A stretch of DNA of 9,623 nucleotides from Methanoregulaceae archaeon (lineage in GTDB: Archaea; Halobacteriota; Methanomicrobia; Methanomicrobiales; Methanospirillaceae), in NCBI GenBank assembly GCA_019695435.1, contig JACTVF010000070.1, positions 1-9,623 on the forward strand. The letters are read 5' to 3'. Below the pieces are notes generated by a model. It had not been told where the DNA came from and ran no database searches. It was given only the letters and a program-made list of their open reading frames with translations. Within the stretch, counting starts at the first letter, position 1, and every line of letters starts with the position of its first letter. This document shows positions 1 to 5,687 of this stretch, piece after piece. The position numbers were made by a program, and so were the translations under genes.

Positions 1-281
1 CTAAAGAAGATTATTCACTTGAAGGTAAAACTCTTGTAATTGATTCAGTATTTAAAGAGGAAATTTCTAATCAACAGGGAGACAGTAAAGAAAGCCTTTG
101 TATCAGGTTTAAGGATGTTAAGAAGGTTCTTTCATTTAATCAGACTAACCTTACTCTCTGTATTAATGAATTTGGAGATGATACAGATATGTGGGTTAAT
201 CAGAAAGTTAAAGTATCTTTGGTTAACCAGACATTTCAAGGAGAAATTAAGAAGGGTATACAGATTACCCCAATTAAGTAA
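1..281 (+). CDS. OB-fold phage-type protein, candidate ssDNA-binding protein (3' end)
   Basis: The gene enters from left of the window; the frame is open from base 3 and gives 92 C-terminal residues ending in TAA. The translation has the pattern of a family common in phages and prophages: a strand pair with an acidic turn, then an 'FNQTN' segment (usually LNKTN), then 'FGDDTDMWVNQKVKV' (usually GDDTDxWxGKxVxL), then an 'FQG...IQITP' ending (usually FxG...IRVxP). From memory, that family sits beside recombination and ssDNA-binding genes and is predicted to be a small OB-fold protein. A ssDNA-binding role would suit a protein-primed replicon, whose strand-displacement synthesis exposes single strands, but this is inference. 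The TTG-initiated frame starting at base 40 in another phase is a shadow of this gene. Family recognition is fairly sure, function less so. Confidence 0.75.
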   Translation, partial: KEDYSLEGKTLVIDSVFKEEISNQQGDSKESLCIRFKDVKKVLSFNQTNLTLCINEFGDDTDMWVNQKVKVSLVNQTFQGEIKKGIQITPIK

Positions 282-350
282 TTTTTTAGTTTTGCACGGT
301 TATCCCCCTTCAGATTACCAATATTATTTTCTTTTTAAGAGGTTTTACTA

Positions 351-500
351 ATGAAAGTTCAAGAGCTATCTATGATTAACGAATTTGATTTCATCGGTTT
401 AGAGGTTATAATATCCGACTTAACACCCGATGAAAAGAGCAGTATAGTGGACGAATTTGTAAATTTGTGTAATTTTGTAAGGAGTTTTAAAAATGTCTAG
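351..500 (+). CDS. Small acidic protein, 49 aa, unknown function
   Basis: This gene is short but well supported. ATG follows an AAGAGG Shine-Dalgarno-like sequence at about 337-342, and the stop overlaps the start of the next gene by eight bases, so the two are probably translationally coupled. The 49-residue product is acidic and looks helical (for example 'LTPDEKSSIVDEF' followed by a Val/Leu/Phe-rich stretch), with one cysteine near the C-terminus and no membrane segment. It is not recognised as a known family. The 69 bases before it (282-350) are T-rich and hold only its ribosome binding site. It could be a small regulator or partner of a replication protein, but the sequence does not say which. 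Confidence 0.55.
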   Translation: MKVQELSMINEFDFIGLEVIISDLTPDEKSSIVDEFVNLCNFVRSFKNV

Positions 501-891
501 ACTTTTGGATGATATTAAAATCGCATCAGAACAAAAACAGATTATAGATTCTGATAAAATACAGAAAAAGATACCAGAATCTAAAATTGAAATTGAAAGA
601 ATTATCAGACTATGCTATAATTATTCAAACAATTATAATTACCGTTTTGATCAATCTTTACATTTTATTATGATTAGTGCAGGATACGCTAAAGATAATT
701 GTGAATATGTAGCAAATCCAAAAGAATTAGAGATTATTACCAGCTTATGTTTACAATATATGCAAAAATACAATTATACTATGGAGTTTTTCATGTATAA
801 GATTCATTCAGAATTAGACGCAATAAGAGTTAGCGGTTATTCGTCAGATATACGACAAAAAACCATATTTGACTTAAGGTTTGATAGATGA
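493..891 (+). CDS. 132-aa protein made of two degenerate repeats, unknown function
   Basis: ATG at 493 follows an AAGGAG at 479-484, one of the best ribosome binding sites here, inside the end of the previous gene. The product has a charged, probably helical N-terminus (residues 1-35). Then come two related units offset by about 45 residues. Around 35-66 the unit is E-x5-C-x2-Y-x3-YNY followed by a hydrophobic helix and 'SAGY'. Around 80-116 the same E-x5-C-x2-Y-x3-YNY pattern recurs and ends in 'VSGY'. This suggests an ancient internal duplication and perhaps a pseudo-symmetric helical fold. No catalytic motif or membrane segment is visible. The stop overlaps the next gene as ATGA. Family not recognised; likely soluble and cytoplasmic. 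Confidence 0.8.
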   Translation: MSRLLDDIKIASEQKQIIDSDKIQKKIPESKIEIERIIRLCYNYSNNYNYRFDQSLHFIMISAGYAKDNCEYVANPKELEIITSLCLQYMQKYNYTMEFFMYKIHSELDAIRVSGYSSDIRQKTIFDLRFDR

Positions 892-1046
892 TGAAATGCC
901 CCAACTGTAATTCTGAAAATATTTATGCAGTTAATAATAAATATCAGGCTGTAAGAGGTAGATTAGGGAGTGAAAGAAAGACTAAACATATTTGTCTGAA
1001 ATGCGGGTTTAGTTTTCATGATAAGATTAATGGAGTTGTGGTATAA
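888..1046 (+). CDS. Small zinc-ribbon protein, 52 aa
   Basis: Start and stop both overlap neighbours (ATGA at 888-891 and TAATG at 1044-1048), so it belongs to the operon even though it is tiny. The product has two CxxC knuckles, 'CPNC' near residues 4-7 and 'CLKC' near residues 36-39. A basic stretch with Arg/Lys and a Tyr lies between them, and a 'GFSFHD' beta-like tail follows the second. This is the layout of a minimal zinc ribbon as found in transcription factors, ribosomal-type proteins and many small archaeal viral regulators. Nucleic-acid binding is the likely role and transcription control a reasonable guess; neither is shown. An ATG also follows directly at 891, so the first methionine is uncertain by one codon. 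Confidence 0.7.
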   Translation: MMKCPNCNSENIYAVNNKYQAVRGRLGSERKTKHICLKCGFSFHDKINGVVV

Positions 1047-1246
1047 TGTCATTTAATCAAAAAACTTTAGAAAATATGACCACTAAAAAATTAAAATTGT
1101 CAGAAAAAGCAGAATTTTTAATTTTAACAGATTCTTTTAGTAAAGGATTTTTAACCTATCGTGAATTTATGAGAATTTGCAGAATAGTAGACGAACAAAT
1201 GTACGAAAAAGCATATTTTTTAGAAGGTTGTAATAATGGGCCGTAA
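1046..1246 (+). CDS. 66-aa protein sharing an N-terminal peptide with a right-arm gene
   Basis: The gene starts at the TAATG overlap with the zinc-ribbon gene, with GGAG at 1032-1035 as a possible ribosome binding site. Residues 10-20 read 'NMTTKKLKLSE', identical to the start of the acidic protein on the opposite arm (6288-6740), because the coding DNA is a 36-base exact inverted repeat. An internal ATG at 1076 corresponds to the start used by that other gene but has no ribosome binding site here, so 1046 is preferred. The rest is helical with a Tyr/Arg/Met-rich segment around 36-52 and two cysteines; no family is recognised. It overlaps the next gene by 11 bases. The shared peptide may be a functional targeting or interaction motif, or a recombination footprint. 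Confidence 0.65.
   Translation: MSFNQKTLENMTTKKLKLSEKAEFLILTDSFSKGFLTYREFMRICRIVDEQMYEKAYFLEGCNNGP
1072..1107 (+). repeat. 36-bp exact inverted repeat, left copy
   Basis: Bases 1072-1107 are the exact reverse complement of 6709-6744. The repeat spans ATGACCACTAAAAAATTAAA and its flanks and encodes MTTKKLKLSE in both places. Weaker similarity continues downstream in both genes (SEKAEF here, SENEEEF there) with a 3-base gap. Confidence 0.95.
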
Positions 1247-1742
1247 AGCAACTGTTATACCGTCAGGCGGGAGACCCAATGATAAAGAAATTTCAGATTT
1301 TATTAAAGCACAAAGAGGTTTATCCGATGCACAAAAAGCAATATTAATAGAAAAATCTCAACAAACATGGTTTATGCAAAATGTTAAGCAGTCAAAAACA
1401 CATTTACGCAATTTAACAAAAGTAGTTAAAAAACAAATTAAACAATATTATAATAAAAAAGGTGAGCGTGAAGATAAAAGAGGCGTTGAACATGTTCCAC
1501 CAAAAAAGGGAACCAATAAAAAAGAAATGGAAAAGAAAGTAAAAACTGAAAATATACCTAAAGAAGTAAAAAAGAAGGGGATTGTTATTACGAAAAAACA
1601 GAATAAACCAGAGGTTCCAAAAGAAATACGGGCAAAAATAACAAAAGAAAAGAGAAAAGAATATCGTAAAGCATATAATCAACGGCCAAACGTAAAAAAA
1701 GCCAATAGAATAAGAAAGGCTAATAAAAGAAAAATGGGGTGA
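1236..1742 (+). CDS. Very basic 168-aa protein, candidate terminal protein or DNA-binding protein
   Basis: ATG at 1236 follows AGAAGG (1222-1227) inside the previous gene. The product is extremely rich in Lys and Arg. An N-terminal part (about 1-60) carries an 'SDAQKAIL' helix and aromatic residues. A long disordered Lys/Glu region (about 70-135) follows. The C-terminus (about 138-168) is an Arg/Lys/Tyr helix of the type 'EYRKAYNQRPNVKKANR'. In protein-primed replicons the terminal protein, which supplies a Ser, Thr or Tyr hydroxyl to prime synthesis, is usually basic and often encoded just upstream of the polymerase, as here with one small gene between. Terminal proteins are poorly conserved, so this is inferred from position and composition only. 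A histone-like or packaging protein is the alternative. The - strand frames across it are shadows of its A-rich codons. Confidence 0.85.
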   Translation: MGRKATVIPSGGRPNDKEISDFIKAQRGLSDAQKAILIEKSQQTWFMQNVKQSKTHLRNLTKVVKKQIKQYYNKKGEREDKRGVEHVPPKKGTNKKEMEKKVKTENIPKEVKKKGIVITKKQNKPEVPKEIRAKITKEKRKEYRKAYNQRPNVKKANRIRKANKRKMG

Positions 1743-1746
1743 AAAA

Positions 1747-1953
1747 ATGGTATATAAAGATTCTGAAAAGCAAAAACAATATTATAAAAAATATTTTGTA
1801 ACGAATAAAGAAAGATACTCCTATAGTAAACGATTACAATATTGGAGAAAAAAATATTCAAAACTTACAGGAATTAAATACGAAACTGTAAAAGATCTAT
1901 CCTTAAATGTTGAGCAATTGAAACAATGTTGCGAAGATTTATCAAATCCATAA
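1747..1953 (+). CDS. Basic Tyr-rich 68-aa protein, unknown (second terminal-protein candidate)
   Basis: ATG at 1747 comes four bases after the previous stop; GGGGTGA just before it serves as both ribosome binding site and end of that gene. The product is basic and rich in Tyr and Lys ('KQKQYYKKYFVTNKERYSYSKR'-like N-terminal helix, given here in part only), then an amphipathic segment ending 'VEQLKQCCEDLSNP' with a Cys pair. The N-terminal pattern resembles the C-terminus of its neighbour (Tyr spaced among Lys/Arg), so the two may bind the same nucleic acid or one may derive from the other. It lies directly before the polymerase gene, a usual place for a terminal protein, but it is short for that role. 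No family is recognised. Confidence 0.75.
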   Translation: MVYKDSEKQKQYYKKYFVTNKERYSYSKRLQYWRKKYSKLTGIKYETVKDLSLNVEQLKQCCEDLSNP

Positions 1954-1956
1954 ATA

Positions 1957-1962
1957 TAGGAG
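1957..1962 (+). promoter_or_regulatory. Ribosome binding site of the polymerase gene
   Basis: TAGGAG lies just after the preceding stop and 13 bases before the ATG at 1976. The spacing is on the long side. No better ATG lies closer, and the frame from 1976 carries the exonuclease motif, which supports this start. Confidence 0.5.
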
Positions 1963-1975
1963 AATAAAAAAATCC

Positions 1976-3795
1976 ATGTCGCGTGTAAATTTTGATATTC
2001 TTAACATACGGTTTCAAAAGCGATATGCGAATAAAGGTTTTACCATGAAAGAAAACACGGGATTAGATACTGAAACATATCGAGGATATGTTAAATTATT
2101 ATGTGACATAGCGGAAGAAATAAAGAAATTGAAAATCTTGATGATTGTATCAAGTTTTTAACTCATGTAAGGTATAAAGGAAAATATAATTGGTTTTACA
2201 ATATCCAATTTGATTTTGAGAGTATAATTAAGTATCTTGATGAAATTGATTTAAGAGAACTATATCATAATCATCAGGTAGAATATGGGTTCTATACTCT
2301 TACCTATTTACCTAAAAAGTTTTTTGCTATACAAGATTCTCATAATAATCGTTATTATTTCTATGATATGTTTAATTTTTTAGATGTTTCATTGAATAAA
2401 GCATCCAAAAAATTCTTAAAAGATGAAAAAATCTCTGGAATTGATGGCAATTTGTTAAATACCGATTTAGGTTACTGGAAAGAAAATAAAGATGATATTG
2501 TAAAATATTGTATTAAAGATGCGGAACTTACTAAAAGATTAGCGGATTATTTTTGGAATATGATTTATAAGAAGATGAACTTTTATCCAAAATCTCCAAT
2601 GTCAAAAGGCAAATTATCAGAAGAATATTTCTTACATGTTTGTAAAGTTCCCACTCTCAATTCAATTCCCGAAAAAGTAGTTCATACCGCATATAATAGT
2701 TTTTACGGTGGAAGGTTTGAGATTTTAAAGCGCGGATATATGGAAAAATGTTATTGTTATGATATTAAATCGGCATATCCCGCAGAAATCGCTAATTTGC
2801 CGAATTTTACAAGAGGTAAATTTGAGAAAGTTAAAGAATATCATGAAGATGCATATACAGGATTTTATAAATGTGAAGTATTCGGAATTGAAGATGTGTT
2901 TTCCCCATTCAAACAGAAAGTAAGAAATATTTTAAACATTTATCCAAATGGTGCATTTAATCAGTTTCTTACTAAAACGGAAATCGACTTTATTAAAGCC
3001 CAATTTCCAAACACGGTCATTAACGTTGATTTTGGTTATGAGTGGAACCCAAAAACGCTCGAATTCCCGTTTAAAGAAGAAATAGAGCGGTTATATCGAT
3101 GGAAAGATTCAGAGTCAGATGAAGATATTAAGTATTGCGTTAAAATTATACTTAATTCATTATATGGTAAGTTTATTCAAGTGTCGGGAAGTGATAATGT
3201 TACGGGCAGGTTGTTCAACCCTCTTTATGCTAGTTTGATTACATCGGGATGTCGTGTAAAAATTATGAAATTAGGTATTCAAAATCCTGAAAGTGTTATA
3301 TCATTTTCGACGGATTCAGTTATATCAACAGAGAAATTATCCGTACCACTAGAACCAAAATTAGGAGACTTTCAAAAAGACTTTGAAGGTCAGGGAGTAT
3401 TCATAATGTCCGATGTGTATAATCTTTGGAATGATGAAACCCATAAAATAAAATCTAAATTAAGAGGGTTTTCTATAGCTTCAACAAAAGACTATGATGA
3501 AATGGAAGCATATTTAAAAGATTTCTTAATGAATTCTGATCAGTGGATAGATTTTAAAACAGGTTGTAAAACTCCTACATTATATGAATATTTTACAAAT
3601 AGACCTTATCACTTGGGGGAATGTTTATTACATAACAAAAAAAGAAAAATTACGGATATTAACACCTTTGGAAAGACAAAAAAACATATTGATATTAATG
3701 GAGATAACAAAAGAATTTGGGATAAAGACTTTACATGTGGAAAAGATGTATTAAAAGAGTGTATTGAGAGCAAACCAATATTTAGTGAGGAATAA
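1976..3795 (+). CDS. polB: Protein-primed family-B DNA polymerase, interrupted by a -1 frameshift
   Basis: Two frames together give a complete polymerase of about 606 residues, close to the phi29 enzyme (575). Frame one (from 1976) has ExoI 'GLDTET' (D31, E33). Frame two begins in coding register near 2134 and runs to 3795. It has ExoII 'YNIQFD' (N76, D80), ExoIII Y178-x3-D182, the YxGG-like 'FYGG' (243-246), motif A 'YDIKSAYP' (D263, Y268), motif B 'KIILNSLYG' (K390 to G398) and motif C 'FSTDS' (445-448), then a Lys-rich 'KSKLRG' region. The extra length between motifs A and B fits a TPR1-type insertion. Motif C has Ser where most relatives have the first Asp of DTD. Translation would need one base fewer read at about 2132-2135; one additional A in that run gives a seamless join (LKNLDDCIKF). 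Without repair the 3' frame alone would lack the exonuclease start. The enzyme would replicate a linear genome from protein-capped ends. Confidence 0.93.
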
Positions 3796-3797
3796 AA

Positions 3798-3953
3798 ATG
3801 TATAACCAAAAGAAGTGTGAATTATTAAATATTGAGGTGCGGTCAGGTTTAATGCCACTAGGATGTTTAAAATTTTACGAATTACAACTCTTAAAAAGAG
3901 AAAGGTATAGATTTATGAACAATTTACCATTAAACGGGGAACAAAAATGTTAA
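3798..3953 (+). CDS. Small protein, 51 aa, unknown function
   Basis: ATG at 3798 sits two bases after the polymerase stop with a GAGG at 3787-3790, and the frame ends by overlapping the next gene's ATG by seven bases. That tight packing supports a real gene. The product is basic, with a Leu-rich helix in the middle ('KFYELQLLKRERYRF') and cysteines at residues 7, 23 and 51, and has no clear membrane segment. No family is recognised. Its place right after the polymerase may mean a replication accessory role, but this is a guess. Confidence 0.6.
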   Translation: MYNQKKCELLNIEVRSGLMPLGCLKFYELQLLKRERYRFMNNLPLNGEQKC

Positions 3954-4198
3954 ACTTTACCGGAAAAATAGAACTTTTAAAAAATGTGTGTAATATGAAT
4001 ACAGATATTAATGGGCCTTGTTATGTTCAAGACCCGACACTGCATAATTTTATATTGCCATATGGAATAAATATTCCATATCACTTCCCGCCTAGTATAG
4101 AAAATATTATTGTTGCATGTTTTTTGGTTGCTAGCATATGGGCACTGAAAAAATATATAGTGCCCGAATTTAAAAGAGAATTGGAGAATAAAAAATGA
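3947..4198 (+). CDS. 83-aa single-span membrane protein
   Basis: ATG at 3947 follows a GGGG-containing purine stretch inside the preceding gene. Residues 1-51 are polar with aromatic residues and two cysteines (near 15 and 25, possibly a disulfide if outside the cell). A membrane span follows at about 52-72 ('IVACFLVASIWAL'), and then a Lys/Glu-rich tail that looks cytoplasmic. With no N-terminal signal, a topology with the N-terminus outside is plausible. The stop overlaps the next start as ATGA. It pairs with the next gene, another tiny membrane protein. Virion membrane, holin-like or host-membrane roles are all possible; no family is recognised. Confidence 0.75.
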   Translation: MLNFTGKIELLKNVCNMNTDINGPCYVQDPTLHNFILPYGINIPYHFPPSIENIIVACFLVASIWALKKYIVPEFKRELENKK

Positions 4199-4383
4199 AA
4201 AATTCAACTATGTGGATAACATTAGCCCTTTCTCCAGTGTGGATTACATTTGTTTTTACAATGGCAACATTTTCTTATAATAAACTTATTGCATATACAT
4301 TTTTTAAATTAGCCTTAATGTTTTTTATAATTAATATGGCTATTACAATAATTTTTATAGGAGTTTTTTTGGAGAGGAGATAA
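4195..4383 (+). CDS. 62-aa two-span membrane protein
   Basis: The start overlaps the previous stop (ATGA) and follows a GGAG-type ribosome binding site in 'ttggagaataaaaa'. The product is almost entirely hydrophobic, with spans at about 7-27 and 34-58 separated by a short 'SYNKL' turn, and it ends in 'ERR'. Both ends are probably on the cytoplasmic side by the positive-inside rule. Small two-span proteins next to a single-span one recall phage holin or antiholin pairs, and also small virion membrane proteins. Size alone does not decide between them. Confidence 0.7.
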   Translation: MKNSTMWITLALSPVWITFVFTMATFSYNKLIAYTFFKLALMFFIINMAITIIFIGVFLERR

Positions 4384-4386
4384 TAT

Positions 4387-4503
4387 ATGCGTGATATAGA
4401 TTTTGATTTATATAACTACAGAACTTTTTATTTTAATGATGGCTTTAACAGTGTGCTTACCAGTTATTATAAGACATTATCATTTATTGTAAACCTTTTT
4501 TAA
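4387..4503 (+). CDS. 38-aa terminal small gene of the left operon, unknown function
   Basis: The frame is short, but its ATG lies seven bases after a strong purine-rich ribosome binding site (GGAGAGGAG, 4371-4379) that overlaps the end of the previous gene. The product begins acidic ('MRDIDFDLY'), is rich in Tyr, Phe and Asn, and ends with a hydrophobic 'SFIVNLF'. There is no recognisable domain. It is the last + strand gene; a T-rich stretch and the hairpin-rich junction follow. The ribosome binding site is the main reason for calling it. Confidence 0.5.
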   Translation: MRDIDFDLYNYRTFYFNDGFNSVLTSYYKTLSFIVNLF

Positions 4504-4829
4504 TTAATCTTATGGTTATATATAGTATGAGGGTTCCTACAATCAATACCTCTAAAACCTTCACAAACCCCATATAGGCGAGGGTATATGCAACCTACAC
4601 ACTTATACAGAATATGACCGCGCACGCGATTTAAGAGGGCTTTGTGAAGTTTTACCTCGTAAGAATTAATTTTATCTATGATAAAAAATCTCTTTGTAAA
4701 ATCGTTCTTTTCTCTATACACAAAGAGATTATATACTAGAATATCTCTAATGGAAATATACCTATATCTGCCAAATACCCATTTTGAAATTGAAATACAC
4801 TGATAATAGGAGATACAGTGTAAATTCAA
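4500..4829 (-). CDS. Possible 109-aa four-cysteine (zinc-binding) protein, start uncertain
   Basis: A - strand frame stays open for about 115 codons in AT-rich DNA, which is unlikely by chance. Its C-terminus reads like a small zinc-binding module: C-x2-C ('CVGC'), then Cys and Cys about 9 and 7 residues apart, ending 'DCRNPH'. Against a gene: the frame has no ATG, the furthest start is a TTG at 4829 with no ribosome binding site, a GTG in 'FVYREK' (73 aa) is no better, Arg codons CGC are unlike the neighbours, and the frame coincides with several strong stem-loops that suggest RNA or DNA structure instead. It would be the last gene of the right operon, 39 bases after the 5687-4869 gene. Real gene, decayed gene and chance frame over a structured element all remain open. 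Confidence 0.4.
   Translation of the reverse strand: MNLHCISYYQCISISKWVFGRYRYISIRDILVYNLFVYREKNDFTKRFFIIDKINSYEVKLHKALLNRVRGHILYKCVGCIYPRLYGVCEGFRGIDCRNPHTIYNHKIN
4554..4653. other. Long bulged stem with an inner hairpin (candidate structured RNA)
   Basis: AAAACCTTCACAAACCC (4554-4570) pairs with GGGCTTTGTGAAGTTTT (4637-4653): 16 base pairs with one bulged C on each side (4558 and 4640). Directly inside lies CATATA (4571-4576) pairing with TATATG (4585-4590) over an 8-base GC-rich loop. The remaining inner part includes CGC/GCG at 4619-4628. The layout resembles a multi-branched RNA; the strand that would be transcribed is not clear. Confidence 0.5.
4687..4730. other. 11-bp perfect stem-loop
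   Basis: AATCTCTTTGT (4687-4697) is the exact reverse complement of ACAAAGAGATT (4720-4730), with a 22-base pyrimidine-rich loop on the + strand. Part of the hairpin cluster in the junction. Confidence 0.65.
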
Positions 4830-4831
4830 TT
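4788..4831. other. 14-bp stem-loop with a Shine-Dalgarno-like loop
   Basis: AATTGAA and TACACTG (4788-4794, 4796-4802) pair with CAGTGTA and TTCAATT (4816-4822, 4825-4831) around a small 1x2 internal loop. The 13-base loop contains AGGAGA on the + strand (TCTCCT on the - strand). No reading frame of useful length follows AGGAGA. On the - strand the stem would cover the TTG at 4829, the only far-upstream start of the four-cysteine frame. Confidence 0.6.
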
Positions 4832-4834
4832 GAT

Positions 4835-4861
4835 GAAAAAATAGTTATTTTTTCAATTTTT
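4835..4861 (+). terminator. Possible transcription terminator of the left operon
   Basis: GAAAAAAT (4835-4842) and ATTTTTTC (4847-4854) form an 8-bp hairpin with loop AGTT, followed on the + strand by AATTTTT. The stem is almost all A-T, so it is weak as an intrinsic terminator. The T-run would also fit archaeal termination. On the - strand the hairpin falls 14 bases after the stop of the 5687-4869 gene, so it could act both ways. Confidence 0.4.
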
Positions 4862-4868
4862 GTTAGCC

Positions 4869-5687
4869 TCATTGCGGTTCAACCCAAGCGACTTGTCCGA
4901 ATGACCAAAAATTACCAATGAATTTTAGTGAGCGAGGGTTATAATTTGTTGGTATTTGGAATATAATATATCCATCTTCAGCATTTGATTGTCCCGCCAT
5001 TAACCAAGTATCTTCAACTTCCGTTAATACGGGAACGCCCGTTACATTGTCAGGAATTGATTCTACAGAATATCCATAAGGTTGAATTTCTTCAACATGA
5101 TGATAATCCCATGTATTATCAAGCGCTCTAATTTGTGAAGATAAATAAGGCAACTGAACGGGCTGATATAATTGATTATCCACCTCTAATGCGAAATTGC
5201 TTTGAGGAGGTAAAGGAAACGATACAGCTTTTCCATCGGGCATTTGTTCAGATTCTAGATGAAAGAACGCCAAAAAATATTCCTGACCTAATGGAGCGGT
5301 TTCGTTAAATTCCAGTCCCCAGTCTCTATCATAATATGTAAAATCTGTTATTTCTTTAAATCCATACATTACGGCAGATACATTAAGATTTACTTTTCCC
5401 GCTGCATCTGTATCATGATAGTGATAAGATTGATTAATTTCTAGCAAATTTTCAACGGGTATCGGTTGTGGACTATACATAATAAATGGAGTCCCTGTAG
5501 GTTGTGGAGTTATAGGGTTAATTATTGTAACTGTAGATTGGTTATTTTGCATTGCTTTTTGTTCTGCCAAAATTTCATCATTAATTTTTTGTTGTTCGAC
5601 ATTAGCGAAATGTGTAATAACTATAGCAATTCCTAAAATAAAAATTGCCACAATAAAAAATATAGCGCGTGTATTAATTTCAGGCAT
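4869..5687 (-). CDS. Membrane-anchored protein with a beta-rich ectodomain, likely virion surface
   Basis: ATG at 5687 follows AGGAGAT within the end of the ATPase gene (8-base overlap). Of 272 residues, 7-25 form an N-terminal membrane anchor. Residues 28-50 are a polar helix, and 54-79 a Pro/Thr-rich linker ('TPQPTGTP'). The rest is a large ectodomain rich in aromatic residues and beta patterns, with 'LGQEYFLAFFHLES' and, near the C-terminus, 'LKFIGNF' followed by 'AWV'. This resembles DUF4352-like beta-sandwich proteins common in methanogens ('...YFLVFVxVxN...' pattern). That family link is from memory and moderate. Lying next to the ATPase and membrane genes, it may be a spike or receptor-binding protein. 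It is the last well-supported - strand gene. Confidence 0.85.
   Translation of the reverse strand: MPEINTRAIFFIVAIFILGIAIVITHFANVEQQKINDEILAEQKAMQNNQSTVTIINPITPQPTGTPFIMYSPQPIPVENLLEINQSYHYHDTDAAGKVNLNVSAVMYGFKEITDFTYYDRDWGLEFNETAPLGQEYFLAFFHLESEQMPDGKAVSFPLPPQSNFALEVDNQLYQPVQLPYLSSQIRALDNTWDYHHVEEIQPYGYSVESIPDNVTGVPVLTEVEDTWLMAGQSNAEDGYIIFQIPTNYNPRSLKFIGNFWSFGQVAWVEPQ

Larger units (their letters stand above)
4504..4868. other. Hairpin-rich convergent junction between the two operons
   Basis: These 365 bases separate the last + gene from the last recognised - gene. They contain a 16-bp bulged stem closing about 100 bases, a 6-bp hairpin inside it, an 11-bp and a 14-bp stem-loop, and an 8-bp AT hairpin followed by T residues. 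The part at 4554-4653 is visibly more GC-rich than its surroundings. Possible roles are a structured RNA, a packaging or recombination signal, or a two-way transcription stop. A - strand reading frame also crosses it (see the 4500-4829 entry). No promoter consensus was convincing. Confidence 0.6.

Noticed and set aside
40..351. TTG-started + strand frame of 103 codons
   Set aside because: It overlaps the better supported OB-fold frame (1-281), has no family features, and its translation is Arg/Leu-rich as expected for a shifted frame.
1413..1861. Two - strand frames opposite the basic genes
   Set aside because: Their Phe/Ile-rich translations are the complement of Lys-rich codons, with no ribosome binding site and against the operon direction.
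2120..2140. Programmed -1 frameshift heptamer in the polymerase gene
   Set aside because: No X-XXY-YYZ motif in the right register; the tRNAs would mispair after slipping, so it is not called as a functional site.
3609..4207. - strand frames opposite the polymerase end and the 83-aa gene
   Set aside because: They are shadows of well-supported + strand genes and lack start signals.
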